A stretch of 64,000 bases of DNA. Source: AP-15 sp963832875 (GTDB lineage: Bacteria > Pseudomonadota > Alphaproteobacteria > ATCC43930 > CGMCC-115725). The position numbers and the translations under genes are program-made. Shown here in pieces: positions 17,540 through 26,580 of the stretch. Location: positions 124,001 through 188,000 of the forward strand of contig CAWHWB010000004.1 of the NCBI GenBank assembly GCA_963832875.1, given 5' to 3'. The notes below the pieces were generated by a model, which saw nothing but the letters and a program-made list of their open reading frames with translations, was not told the origin of the DNA and searched no databases. Each line of letters begins with the position of its first letter. The stretch's first letter is position 1.

Positions 17540-18631
17540 ATGATCTTCGTGTGCGTCGGCCTCCCCGGCCGGTTTGCCGAGTGGTGCGATGCCGCAATCG
17601 CCCGCCTGGGCGAACGCTTGGGCGGCGCGGTCGGGGTTGTGGCCTACCCGACGGTGCACGAGATGCTCGGGTATGGTCCGATCATGCCCACCTCCGATGC
17701 GGCTGCGTTGACCATGCTCAAGGACGAATTTACCCACCTGGTCGTAGGCGCCCGCCGACCAGACGCTCTGTTGCGAGCAGCGCTGACGCAAACCAACGCG
17801 CGTTTCGTCATGGCGCTCGAGGATCCCCGAATTGCGGTCTCTAATCTCCTTGATGGCAGTGCTGCCGAATTGAGCGCGGCAACACGGGCAGTCGCCAATT
17901 GTTGCCCGCCGATCATCAGCTATTTGTCGATGGAAGGGGCGCTCACCTTGCGCGCGGATCAGGAAGGCGCCGATCCCTGCGCCGCGATCGCCGCGATCGC
18001 CAAACATTTCGGAATCGACGCGGGCGCGACCGAGATCGAACAGATCGCCGGAGATTTGGCAAATCGGGGCCTCGACCTGCAGCAAGTGGCGCACGCTGCG
18101 TGGGCGGATCGCATCCCAGAAGCGGGACGGAAAATGGTTGATGGCGCTCTCGGAGCCTATGCCGAGTGCTTCGGCGGGCGCAGCATGGGTCAGATTGTCT
18201 GGACCCGAGATCTGTTCATGCTGACCGGTGACGCGGCCAACCGGCCGATCCGAGCGATCGATGTATCAGGTGGCACCCGTAATCTGATATTCGGGCCGTA
18301 TATCCACTTGCCTGCGGGGTCCTGGAACGCGCGGACGGTTCTGGGCTTCTCCAAGGAGGCCGTCGGATACACTTTTCTGGTAGATGTCGCGGCCGGCCCT
18401 CAGCTCGGCGCGAGCCGCCTGCAACCGGCGAGCGGCGGCCTGGTCGAGACGAATATTGCATTTTCTCTCGAACTGCAGATGGACGCTGGAGTCGAGCTGC
18501 GCGTCATCGTCGCGGAGGACATGGCCAAGGGAGAGTTGACGTTCGGACACGTCGTTCTGACGCCGCTGTCGCCGCGCCGACCAGAAAGCCTGGCGGGCAA
18601 TGCAGACTTCATGGCGGCGCTCGATCTCTAG
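17540..18631 (+). CDS. Unknown protein A of a tandem paralogous pair in the polysaccharide locus
   Basis: No named family recognised. It has 363 residues and begins MIFVCVGLPGRFAEWCDAAI. The paralogue at 18719-19765 begins almost the same way (LVTGFPGGFAEWCEVL), and both share ALEDPR/ALDDPR near residue 95, a GQIVWTRDLF/GKITWASELF segment near 220, and a C-terminal beta-rich module (here NLIFGPYIHLPAGSW, about 248-345). The N-terminal loop followed by DPR loosely recalls sulfotransferase-like P-loop proteins (5'-phosphate loop, then an R/DPR site), but the match is weak. ATG at 17540 was chosen by alignment with the paralogue; the open frame extends upstream to 17471. It is probably a sugar-modifying enzyme. 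Confidence 0.65.
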   Translation: MIFVCVGLPGRFAEWCDAAIARLGERLGGAVGVVAYPTVHEMLGYGPIMPTSDAAALTMLKDEFTHLVVGARRPDALLRAALTQTNARFVMALEDPRIAVSNLLDGSAAELSAATRAVANCCPPIISYLSMEGALTLRADQEGADPCAAIAAIAKHFGIDAGATEIEQIAGDLANRGLDLQQVAHAAWADRIPEAGRKMVDGALGAYAECFGGRSMGQIVWTRDLFMLTGDAANRPIRAIDVSGGTRNLIFGPYIHLPAGSWNARTVLGFSKEAVGYTFLVDVAAGPQLGASRLQPASGGLVETNIAFSLELQMDAGVELRVIVAEDMAKGELTFGHVVLTPLSPRRPESLAGNADFMAALDL

Positions 18632-18718
18632 GCGATTGTGGTCCGCCGCCGAGGTGTTCAATCACCGGTTCTGCCCGGACGAGGAAGATGGAGCGCACCT
18701 GGGCCAGCAAGGTTATCG

Positions 18719-19765
18719 ATGATTATCCTCGTCACAGGTTTCCCGGGGGGGTTTGCCGAATGGTGTGAGGTTCTGAGCGCCGAGCTGATTCGCCGTGCGC
18801 TCGGACCGGTCGAGCTGAACACCGCAGACACGCCGGGAGAAGTCTTTGTCAATATGCTGCGCCGCGGAGCCTCGCACCGCGTCGTGGCATCGCGTCAGCC
18901 GGGCGGCGGGCTGAGACGCGCGCTCGTGGAAGCTCGCCGTCCGTTTATCGTTGCACTAGATGATCCGCGAGCGGCAATGGCCGATCTCGTGGGGCGGCGC
19001 GGGGTCGCGATCGCGACGGCAACGCGAATGGTCGCCAGCAGCTGCGCTTCGTCGATGTGCTTCAGCGCAGCGCCGAGCGCGCTCGTTCTGCGGGCCGATC
19101 GGGACGGCAGCGCTCTATTGTCGACGGCCGCCGCGATTGCGCGCCATCTGGAGATCGATCTCTCTCTCGGCGAGATCGCCGAGATCGTCAGCCGGGTCGG
19201 CCCCGGGCCGGTCGCCCTCGACCCAAGCGAGGTCGTCGCGTGGTGGAAGGGACTGGCTCTCGGCGAGCAGTCGCTCGCCGAGGGCGCCATCGGCCCTTAT
19301 CTCGACGGGTCCGCGGCGGGCGAGGCAGGGAAAATTACCTGGGCGTCTGAACTGTTTTTTGTCGGCGACCGGCCGGCCGAGCCGGTGACCGGCAACATCG
19401 ACATCACCGGGCGGGCACGCTGCCTGTTGCGCGGCCCGCAAATTCTGCTTCCCCCAGGGCACTGGTTCGCGTCGGTGACGCTGCATGTCTCGCCTGAGGC
19501 TGCCGAGCACCGCTTTCTGCTCGAAGTCGCCGCCGGCGCAGCGCTGAGCCGCACCAACATCCACCCTGGAAGTGACGGCACGATCGGAGGCGAGCTGACG
19601 CTGATGCTCGAGGAATTGCCGGATCGGCCGATCGAGCTCACGCTGTCGAACGAACGTCCGGCCTTTGCCGGACAGCTGAGCCTGCTGCACGTTACTCTGA
19701 CGCGTCAGCCGCCGGCGCTTGCCGCTGCGGCGTCCGAGAGGAACGAGCCCAGGACCGCCGAGTAA
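18719..19765 (+). CDS. Unknown protein B of the tandem paralogous pair
   Basis: A 348-residue paralogue of the preceding gene, separated by 87 nt. Shared landmarks in the same order are ILVTGFPGGFAEWCEVL at the N-terminus, FIVALDDPRAAMADLV near residue 82, a mid-protein helical region with EIAEIVSRVG, GKITWASELFFVG near 205-217, and a C-terminal beta-rich module from about 232 (CLLRGPQILLPPGHW, then FLLEVAAGAALSRT). The pair most likely arose by tandem duplication and then diverged. ATG at 18719 is set by alignment with the paralogue. It ends 76 nt before the convergent glycosyltransferase gene. Function unknown. Confidence 0.65.
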   Translation: MIILVTGFPGGFAEWCEVLSAELIRRALGPVELNTADTPGEVFVNMLRRGASHRVVASRQPGGGLRRALVEARRPFIVALDDPRAAMADLVGRRGVAIATATRMVASSCASSMCFSAAPSALVLRADRDGSALLSTAAAIARHLEIDLSLGEIAEIVSRVGPGPVALDPSEVVAWWKGLALGEQSLAEGAIGPYLDGSAAGEAGKITWASELFFVGDRPAEPVTGNIDITGRARCLLRGPQILLPPGHWFASVTLHVSPEAAEHRFLLEVAAGAALSRTNIHPGSDGTIGGELTLMLEELPDRPIELTLSNERPAFAGQLSLLHVTLTRQPPALAAAASERNEPRTAE

Positions 19766-19841
19766 TAAAGCGCTTGGGCCCGCGCGGCGCGAGGCCGGCT
19801 CGGTCGTCGCGTCGGGGTCAGGCGGGCTCCGGCGCCGCGGC

Positions 19842-21290
19842 TTAGTCGGCAAGCTGCGCAATCATCCGACGCACCGCCGCGAAGTGGTCCTCCCATCGGG
19901 CCGGATGCCACTCGGCCAGGCGGCCCAGCTGAGCCTCTCGCCGACGCGATTGCCGGGCTGCATAATCGAGGATGGCGGCCAGCCAGCCGCTGCCGTCGAG
20001 CGGGTCGAGATAGTCCGGGACAGCGCCGCCGGTCTCGCGCAGCGCCGGCAGGTCGCTGCACAGGACCGGCACCCCGAGGGCCAGGGCTTCGACCACCGGA
20101 AACCCGAAGCCTTCGGCAAAGGATGGCAGCAACAGGGCCCGCGCGCCGCGGATCAGGGACGCCATCTCGGAGTCGGCCAGCGCGTTGCGCTCGATGACCA
20201 GACCGCGCAGCGCCGGGCAGCGCTCAAGCATGTCGACAACATTCGGGGTCAGCCAGCCGCGCTGGCCGATCAAAATCAGCCGCGGCGCCGCGGCGCCCAG
20301 TTCGGCGGCGAGCCGGCGCCACAAATTCAGCAGCAGCAGGTGGTTCTTACGCGCCTCGATGGTGCCGACGCAGACAAAATAGTGTCCGTCGCATGCCTCC
20401 GACGGCTCGGGCCACGGTGCCGGCGACGGCGGATGCCCTCCGAACGGCGCGACGAGGATCGGCGAAGCTCGCCCGGCCCGCTCTAGATAGGGGCTGAAGG
20501 CATCGCGGACTGCGGTCGAACCGACGATGATCCCGTCGCCGAGAGCAGCCGCCGTTTCGATCCGTTGCCGATGCCGCCGATCCTGCCCGGGCTTTGCATA
20601 TTCGGGGAATTCGATCGGGATCAGGTCGTGGACCAGGCAGACGAACCGGGTCGTTCCGCCGCCCTTGAGCCGCGCGATTGCGCGGTGCGCCTCCAGGCGA
20701 TAATGCGAGACGAGAAGATAGACGGGCGGCGCGGCACTCGTCTGCAGCTGCGCACGCAACGCGCGTTCGCCATGCAGCATAAGGTCGAGCCGTAGCCGCA
20801 ACGCCATGCGCTTGAGCTGCCGCTCGCGCGCGGGCGCAGCACGATCGCCGCGCCACCTGGCGGCCAGCGCCGCGATATAACCAGATGCAGCGTCCCGCTG
20901 CAGCAGCCCGAACCTGCCAAAGGCATCGCTCGCCGCGAGACAGAGCGGCGCCGGCCCGGCCGCCAGGTGCTGGGCATAGGCGAGCTCGACGCGATCGATC
21001 CCGGTCGGCGTCTCGCGCCCGGCACGAGACAACAGACGCGACACGTCGAGCACGATATCGGGGTCATTCGAGGAGATCCGAGAGGAGCACAGCTTGGCCT
21101 GCCGCACCATCCGAACGCCGCCAGCGGCAGGGACCGGGCAGTCGTCGCCGGCGAGGGGGGCGCCGGGTGCGTCCGCGGCCATCTCCGCCGCTTGCGCGGG
21201 CGCCGCCGCTGGCTCCGCCGCGTGCCCGCAACCGGTCGTCTCGCAGATTGGCCGCTGCGGCAGGCTACCACCGCCTGGTGCCGACGCCAC
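19842..21290 (-). CDS. GT4-family glycosyltransferase of the export locus
   Basis: GT-B glycosyltransferase. The conserved part starts at DIVLDVSRLLSRAGR, followed by ETPTGIDRVELAYAQHL, a start seen in capsule-locus GT4 proteins. Later come LVHDLIPIEFPEY, YFVCVGTIEARKNHLLLLNL, and the donor-binding EGFGFPVVEALALGVPVLCS with E-x7-E. The frame is open back to 21368 into the permease gene. GTG at 21290, 10 nt after the permease stop, is taken here, giving 482 residues; ATG 21182 or 21110 would remove a Pro/Ala-rich N-terminal tail of low complexity. Last gene of the minus-strand export operon. Confidence 0.82.
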   Translation of the reverse strand: MASAPGGGSLPQRPICETTGCGHAAEPAAAPAQAAEMAADAPGAPLAGDDCPVPAAGGVRMVRQAKLCSSRISSNDPDIVLDVSRLLSRAGRETPTGIDRVELAYAQHLAAGPAPLCLAASDAFGRFGLLQRDAASGYIAALAARWRGDRAAPARERQLKRMALRLRLDLMLHGERALRAQLQTSAAPPVYLLVSHYRLEAHRAIARLKGGGTTRFVCLVHDLIPIEFPEYAKPGQDRRHRQRIETAAALGDGIIVGSTAVRDAFSPYLERAGRASPILVAPFGGHPPSPAPWPEPSEACDGHYFVCVGTIEARKNHLLLLNLWRRLAAELGAAAPRLILIGQRGWLTPNVVDMLERCPALRGLVIERNALADSEMASLIRGARALLLPSFAEGFGFPVVEALALGVPVLCSDLPALRETGGAVPDYLDPLDGSGWLAAILDYAARQSRRREAQLGRLAEWHPARWEDHFAAVRRMIAQLAD

Positions 21291-21300
21291 AACCGGCCCG

Positions 21301-22086
21301 TTACTCGTTGACCAGATAGCGTCGCACGTCGCGCAGCCCCAGCAGCCCGAACAAGGTAATCGCAGCAAGCGTAAGGCTGAGCTGAGGGATGTCGTAATAG
21401 TAGCGCATCATCGGGCCGAATAGCCCGGCGCGGATCATCTCATAGCTCGGGAGCGCCGGCATGACGTTCAGCAGAACGTGCCGGACCGAGGTCGGCATCC
21501 AAGCGGCCATGTAAAAGAAACCGGACACCGGCAGGTACATATACGAAATGGGCTGCCAGATCTTTTCGAATATTACGGTGCGTTCGCTGAATGCGGCGAT
21601 CACCAGGCCCACCGCGACGCACCACCACGTCATGAAGAAGTAGCCGAGAAACAACATTGGCGTGTCTCGCGGCCAGTCCATTGCGCCGGTGCAGTAGAAC
21701 AAGAAGAAGGCAAATACCGCCGCCATATAATTCCCCATGATTTCGAGCGCCATGCGGGCGAGGATGGTGTCGAACGGAGTGACGTTGCGGTGATAGAGCA
21801 AGGCCAGATTGCCCCTGACCGCGAAGAGCATCCGGCCCCCGATGTGACGAAACAACAGGATCGGAAAATAACCGCTCCACACGAAAGGCACGACCAACAA
21901 GCCATGTTCATAATGGCCGCGGATGATCCGCCACATCGCGATCACCGGCAGCGCGAATATCAGAAATTCGCCGAACATCCAAGCGAAGCCGAGGTTCTCG
22001 CGGCCGAACCGGGTATAGGTCTCGCGAATGATCAACGCGCCGACGACACGGCATTGAATGGCGAAGCTCCTTAGAAACCCCCGCAT
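21301..22086 (-). CDS. ABC-2 type polysaccharide export permease (KpsM/Wzm-like)
   Basis: Inner-membrane channel subunit that, with the ATPase at 23639-24289, would export a lipid-linked polysaccharide. The protein has 261 residues with about six hydrophobic helices. It opens with the family-typical LIIRETYTRFGRENLGFAW motif before the first helix, and has PVSGFFYMAAWMP and LPSYEMIRAGLFG near the end. ATG at 22086 has GGAGGGA 6 nt upstream, which decides it over the longer frame from 22158. The length matches KpsM/BexB-type permeases. Confidence 0.9.
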   Translation of the reverse strand: MRGFLRSFAIQCRVVGALIIRETYTRFGRENLGFAWMFGEFLIFALPVIAMWRIIRGHYEHGLLVVPFVWSGYFPILLFRHIGGRMLFAVRGNLALLYHRNVTPFDTILARMALEIMGNYMAAVFAFFLFYCTGAMDWPRDTPMLFLGYFFMTWWCVAVGLVIAAFSERTVIFEKIWQPISYMYLPVSGFFYMAAWMPTSVRHVLLNVMPALPSYEMIRAGLFGPMMRYYYDIPQLSLTLAAITLFGLLGLRDVRRYLVNE

Positions 22087-22188
22087 TGCTATCCCTCCGC
22101 CGGATTTGCTCCGCCGTGTATGGCGATGTTTATAGTCGGGTCGGGAAGCCGGCCGCAACGTCCCGGCCGCGCGCCCGGGGTTCTCCCC

Positions 22189-23538
22189 TCAGGCAAGCGC
22201 GTTATAGAGCGCGCCCACCCGCTCGCGGTAGCGGTCGACCGAGAACTTCATTGCCTGTACCCGGCCGCGACGCGACAGCTCTCCGTGCAGATCGACATCA
22301 TCCACGATCGAACGGATTGCCGCGGCGATCTCGTCGGTACTGTAGGGATCGACCAAGAGGGCGGCGTCGCCGGCGATTTCCGGGACCGAGGATTCGCGCG
22401 AGGTGACGACCGGAGTGCCCAGCACCATCGCTTCGAGCACCGGCAGACCGAAGCCCTCGTACAAGGACGGGAACACCACCGCCCTAGCGCCTCGGATCAG
22501 CGTCACCAGCAGCGAAGAAGGCACGTAGTCGTAGCGATGAACGGTTCGCCTCTGGCGGCGGTTGGCGAGCGTCTCAGAGTGCTGCTTATCGCGCAGCTGG
22601 TTGATCAGCTTGGTTTCAGCCTCGTTGTTCCAGCCTTGGCCGGCCACCAGCACCAGCGGAATGTCGACCCCGGATGACAAGTAGCCTTCGATCAGGCGGC
22701 CGACATTCTTCTTCGGCTCCAAGGCTCCGAAGAACAGCAGGTACTCATTGAATTCGAGACCGAAGGAGCCTTCCAGCTGCTCGGCGATCACCGCGTCGGG
22801 CCGCTCCCGATAGGCCGCCGGAAACTGCACCGCCTGGTAGGTATTGCTGACCCGGCTTTCCTCGACGCCGAGCAATGCGATGATGTCGCGCTTGGAATTC
22901 TCCGACACGGTCACGATATGGTCGGCCTGCCGCGCAATCTTTTTCAGCACGCGAAACATCTGCCGCTTGTTGTCGAGAGTGGTGAACGGCAGGCGCAGCG
23001 GTACCAGATCGTGGATCGTGTAAATGTTGCAGGCGGATCGTGAATGCAACGGCAGTGGATAAGTGCAGTGAAATATGTCCGGCGGCTGGTCGAACGTTAG
23101 ATCCACAAATCTATTAGTTCTGGCGAAATGCGCGCGGGCGCTGGCGAAAAGATTGCGGGTCGCGAATGCGCGATGCCGAGGTGGCAAGGTGGTTTCGAAC
23201 TGCCGGCGGACGACGACGCCGTCGAAATCAACCGGAAGCGGCTTGATCGCGGCAAAAGTTCGCAGCTGATCGGTAAGACAATTGATGATTTGCCGGGTCA
23301 GCGGAGTCCTGACCGCCCGCTTTTCGTCGAAAAACACCACCTCGCGCAACAACGGGTCCTTAGGCGGCGTCTGAGTCGAGGCGTAGACGACGCCGACCTC
23401 GTAGCCGAGATCGCAGACAATTTGGGCCAGCATTCGCGTGTAGGTCGCGACGCCGGTGCCCTGGGCCAGCGACAGGTTGAGTCCGTCATAGATGACGCGC
23501 CGGACCGTCTGCGACGCATCCTCGGGCTTGGCAGCCAT
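22189..23538 (-). CDS. GT4-family glycosyltransferase of the export locus
   Basis: A 449-residue GT-B enzyme. VIYDGLNLSLAQGTGVATYT at the N-terminus carries the Gly-rich acceptor loop. TIHDLVPLRLPF, ADHIVTVSENSKRDI, LLFFGALEPKKNVGRLIEGY and EGFGLPVLEAMVLGTPVVTS (E-x7-E donor site) follow in the usual order. An insertion of about 80 residues between the first strands is longer than in minimal GT4 enzymes. An AAGGAGGAT ribosome site lies about 11 nt ahead of ATG 23538. It stands between permease and ATPase in the same orientation, so it is part of the export operon. Confidence 0.87.
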   Translation of the reverse strand: MAAKPEDASQTVRRVIYDGLNLSLAQGTGVATYTRMLAQIVCDLGYEVGVVYASTQTPPKDPLLREVVFFDEKRAVRTPLTRQIINCLTDQLRTFAAIKPLPVDFDGVVVRRQFETTLPPRHRAFATRNLFASARAHFARTNRFVDLTFDQPPDIFHCTYPLPLHSRSACNIYTIHDLVPLRLPFTTLDNKRQMFRVLKKIARQADHIVTVSENSKRDIIALLGVEESRVSNTYQAVQFPAAYRERPDAVIAEQLEGSFGLEFNEYLLFFGALEPKKNVGRLIEGYLSSGVDIPLVLVAGQGWNNEAETKLINQLRDKQHSETLANRRQRRTVHRYDYVPSSLLVTLIRGARAVVFPSLYEGFGLPVLEAMVLGTPVVTSRESSVPEIAGDAALLVDPYSTDEIAAAIRSIVDDVDLHGELSRRGRVQAMKFSVDRYRERVGALYNALA

Positions 23539-23638
23539 CGGGCGAACCGATCCTCCTTCGTCGTGGCATCGCGGCTGGATCAGGCGCCGGGCGAGCCGGC
23601 TGCGCGCCCAGCGCGCGATCGGATCTCACCGGCGGATC

Positions 23639-24289
23639 TCACAGGGCATTATAGATATCGAACGCCAGATCAAGGTCGTCGAACACTTTGCCTCGTCCGC
23701 GATGCAAGACCAGCGCCCGCGAACAGTAACTCTTGATGAATTCGGCCATGTGGGACGCCAGGATCAGCGCCCGATCTGCGCGCTTCTCAAAGAGCTCTTC
23801 ATGACACCGCAGCTGAAAGCCGTGATCGCCGACGGCGAAGACCTCGTCGATCAGATAGCAGTCGAACTCGACGGCGAGCGACAGGGCAAAATTGAGCCGC
23901 GCCGACATTCCCGATGAATAGGTTTTGACCGGTTCGGACAGGAATTTACCGAGTTGGGCGAAATCGTCGACAAAATCACGCAATTGTTGGAACTGCTTGC
24001 CGTAAACGCGCGCGATGAAGCGGATGTTGTCGTTGCCGGTCAGGACGCCATGAACGCCGCCGGCGATCGCCACCGGCCAGGAGATCGACATGGTCCGCTC
24101 GATTGTGCCCCTGGTCGGCAGCTCGACGCCCCCGAGCAACCGGATCAAGGTCGATTTGCCAGCGCCGTTGCGGCCGAGCACAGCGATCTTTTCGCCCCTT
24201 GCCAGCTCAAAGGATACCTCGTTCAGCACCCGGCGATACCCGCCCGTTTCGCTCGGATAATCCTTGCAGATTTCGCTGACCTTGATCAT
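23639..24289 (-). CDS. Polysaccharide export ABC ATPase (KpsT/Wzt-like)
   Basis: Cytoplasmic ATPase energising the KpsM-like permease. It has 216 residues, the short KpsT length, so it lacks the C-terminal glycan-binding domain found in long Wzt proteins. Walker A GRNGAGKST is at 39-47, the signature YSSGMSAR at about 124-131, Walker B CYLIDEVFAVGD near 144-155 and the switch His in LASHM at about 180. The YSSGM form of the signature and the EVFAVGD string are typical of polysaccharide exporters. It is followed on the minus strand by a GT4 gene and preceded by the KpsE-like co-polymerase gene 43 nt upstream. Confidence 0.93.
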   Translation of the reverse strand: MIKVSEICKDYPSETGGYRRVLNEVSFELARGEKIAVLGRNGAGKSTLIRLLGGVELPTRGTIERTMSISWPVAIAGGVHGVLTGNDNIRFIARVYGKQFQQLRDFVDDFAQLGKFLSEPVKTYSSGMSARLNFALSLAVEFDCYLIDEVFAVGDHGFQLRCHEELFEKRADRALILASHMAEFIKSYCSRALVLHRGRGKVFDDLDLAFDIYNAL

Positions 24290-24332
24290 CGGCGCGGTCG
24301 CTCAGGGTGCGACACCGGGGCCGAACCCGCTG

Positions 24333-25529
24333 CTAAGCAGCGGCATGTTCGCGCACGCTCGCAATCAACAGCCAGGCGATGCCGTAAGCGAGCAGGCAGC
24401 TGGCCAAGACCATCGAAAACGAGACGACCCGCTTGGGGTATAGCGGGAAATCGGGCAGATTGGGCTGCGCGATCGTTTCAAGGTAGAGCTGCTGCCGCTG
24501 CGCGCTTAGCTTTGCCGCCTCGAGCGAGGTGTAGGCCGACGCCAGTTGCTTTTCGGCCAGCTTAAGGGCCACGTCGAGGTGCTCGTACCCGGTCTGGGCG
24601 ACGGCCACCGAACCGCTGTCGCCGGTGATTTTGCCGCTCTCTTCGGCGATCAGCTTGGCCAGCGAGGTAAGGCGGGTCCTAATCACCGGTATCTGCGGGC
24701 TGTTCGGCGAATTCCTCAAGGCGTCGGCGAGCATCGCCTGGGCTTCGGCTCGCTGCGTGTTCAGCGCCGCCACCAGCTTCAGCGGCCCTTCGGCCGCCGA
24801 TTTGGGGTCGAGCATCCGCTCCCGCACGCGATAGGCGGTCAGCTGGGATTGGATCGCGGTGATGTGCTGTTGCGTCTTGTCGACCTCGGCCTGGAAGCTG
24901 CTGACTGCGTCCTGTCGCGCCCGCTCGTTGAGCTGGTTGATCAGCTGCTCGCTCGCCGTCAGCAGTGCCCGGGCGATGTTCTGGGCATCCTCCGGTCGAT
25001 AGGCCTTGACCTCTAACGTAGTGATATTGTTCGATTCGTCAAAATCGACGGACACGAACCGCGAATACGCTTTGTAGAGCGCCTCGAAATCGTTGCGCCA
25101 TGAGATCATCCCCGGAAACCGGGAGACAATGTCGGCCCCCGGCCGATCCAGGATCGCGCGCAGATCGTCATGCTCGTCGAGCTGGCGGACGGCATCGCGC
25201 GACATGATGAAATCCTGCACCATCATCGCGTCGTCCTCCCCGCCGGCGGAGACGCCCTGCAATAGACTGGCGACGCCGCCCATCATCGACTGCGACGTGC
25301 CCGGGCCGCGGACCACGAATTGCGCCTCCGACATGTACTGGTTCGAGGCGATCCCGAAATAATAAACGGCGGCGACGAGGGTCGGCACTCCGACAATCGC
25401 CCAGAACCAGATGTTCAAGGCCGCGAACAGCCGACCGATCGAACCGACACCGCGGGGTCGAACCGCCACGCCAGCCGCGGCGCGGCGGACGGCAACTTGG
25501 GCACGGCGCAGATACGGTAGCTCGGTCAT
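24333..25529 (-). CDS. Polysaccharide co-polymerase / inner-membrane export protein (KpsE/Wzz-like)
   Basis: A 398-residue protein. It has a transmembrane helix at about 40-62 (FWAIVGVPTLVAAVYYFGIA), a long periplasmic part with SEAQFVVRGP after the helix (the family-typical FxVR stretch) and coiled-coil segments (AEVDKTQQHITAIQSQLTAY). PNLPDFPLYPKR comes just before a second helix at about 370-392, matching the Pro-rich motif of PCP proteins. The layout fits KpsE/BexC/CtrB, which bridge the ABC exporter to the outer membrane. It is the first gene of the minus-strand export set. No outer-membrane partner (KpsD/Wza) is seen nearby. Confidence 0.9.
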   Translation of the reverse strand: MTELPYLRRAQVAVRRAAAGVAVRPRGVGSIGRLFAALNIWFWAIVGVPTLVAAVYYFGIASNQYMSEAQFVVRGPGTSQSMMGGVASLLQGVSAGGEDDAMMVQDFIMSRDAVRQLDEHDDLRAILDRPGADIVSRFPGMISWRNDFEALYKAYSRFVSVDFDESNNITTLEVKAYRPEDAQNIARALLTASEQLINQLNERARQDAVSSFQAEVDKTQQHITAIQSQLTAYRVRERMLDPKSAAEGPLKLVAALNTQRAEAQAMLADALRNSPNSPQIPVIRTRLTSLAKLIAEESGKITGDSGSVAVAQTGYEHLDVALKLAEKQLASAYTSLEAAKLSAQRQQLYLETIAQPNLPDFPLYPKRVVSFSMVLASCLLAYGIAWLLIASVREHAAA

Positions 25530-26125
25530 GGCGAACTCTGCAGCTGGGATAAGGGTGGCGGTCAGGGAGTTCAGGAAAATCGGATAATTCTGTCGGTCTC
25601 AAGGCAAGGCAGGCGCGAAAAGCAAGCTTAACCGATCAGCGTTGGGTTCGGAAGAGGACGAAAGCGCGCGAGGCCCCGAGCCGTCTCTCCCGCCACAGGC
25701 TTCCCGCGGTGCAGATCTCTATAACCGGTCGGGTTTCGAAGTGGCCGAGTTCCGCTGTCGGAGGCGATCGGCGATGCTGGTGCGGAGGGTTGAGCGCACC
25801 GATCCGGAAGCGCGGCCGGAAGCGCAACCGCCCAGCTGGTCGAATGCGCTCCCGAATATGCGCTTGGCCGTGCTCGCCGCCATTTGGAACCACCCCGACC
25901 CGTTACGACAGATTTTCCGGTTCGGTATCGACACCCCCCGCGGTTTGCTGAAATATCCGAGATCGTGGCGGAGGAGCTTGATAAGCGCCGGCTTAAACCG
26001 GAATCTACTACTCCGAACTCGGACACACCGGCCGTCGGATCCCCGCTCCCTCGGATGCCCTTGCCGGCGGATCTGAGAGAACGTGGCTGACGATAACTGG
26101 GTCCGGTGCTGCAGCGGAGAACGCA
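25530..26125. other. Divergent intergenic region with no convincing gene
   Basis: This 596-base spacer lies between the minus-strand export operon and the plus-strand DUF35/thiolase genes, so promoters for both are expected. Several open frames exist on both strands (for example plus 25884-26090), but none has a ribosome site, recognisable domain or convincing composition. No strong terminator or palindrome was seen. Confidence 0.45.
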
Positions 26126-26580
26126 ATGAGCGACTGGAGCAAAGTGACCCGGCCGATCCCGGTGCCGAACGAGTGGACCAAGCCGTTCTGGGATGCGGCC
26201 AAGCGCGGGGTTCTGGAATTGCAGCGCTGCCAGAGCTGCGGCCATTTCCAACACCCGCCCTATGCGACCTGCACCCGATGCATCGCAACCGACCTCAAAT
26301 TCGAAGCCGTGCGCCACGATGGCGCAGGGGGGCTGGAGCGATTTACGCCTACACCATCATGTATCACACCGGCGACAAGCGCTTCGCCTCCGCCGTGCCC
26401 TACGCCAGTATCATCGTCGAGCTCGATGACGCGCCGGGGGCGCTGCTCGCCGGCAATTTGCTTGACGCGGAGTATACCGAGGCGAAGGTCGGGCGGCGCG
26501 TCGAGGTGGCGTTCGAGAAATTGAACGACGAGATCACCTTGCCGCAGTTTCGCCTCGCGCGCGGCGCGCCGGCCGAGTGA
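26126..26580 (+). pseudogene. DUF35 zinc-ribbon/OB-fold protein, frameshifted at a G-run
   Basis: The N-terminal half is a rubredoxin-like zinc ribbon (LELQRCQSCGHFQHPPYATC, ending CTRC) and the C-terminal half is the OB-fold (GAIYAYTIMYHT, then YASIIVELDD, LLAGNLLD, GRRVEVAFEK). They lie in different frames. The break is at the six-G run near 26318-26323, where one missing G would restore a single protein of about 152 residues. The intact family supplies the small subunit of thiolase-like acyl-CoA enzymes, and the thiolase-like gene follows 137 nt downstream. A homopolymer error in the sequence is as likely as a true mutation. Confidence 0.8.

Noticed and set aside
25884..26090. 68-codon plus-strand frame ahead of the DUF35 gene
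   Set aside because: Pro-rich, no ribosome site, no domain; cannot be distinguished from a chance frame.
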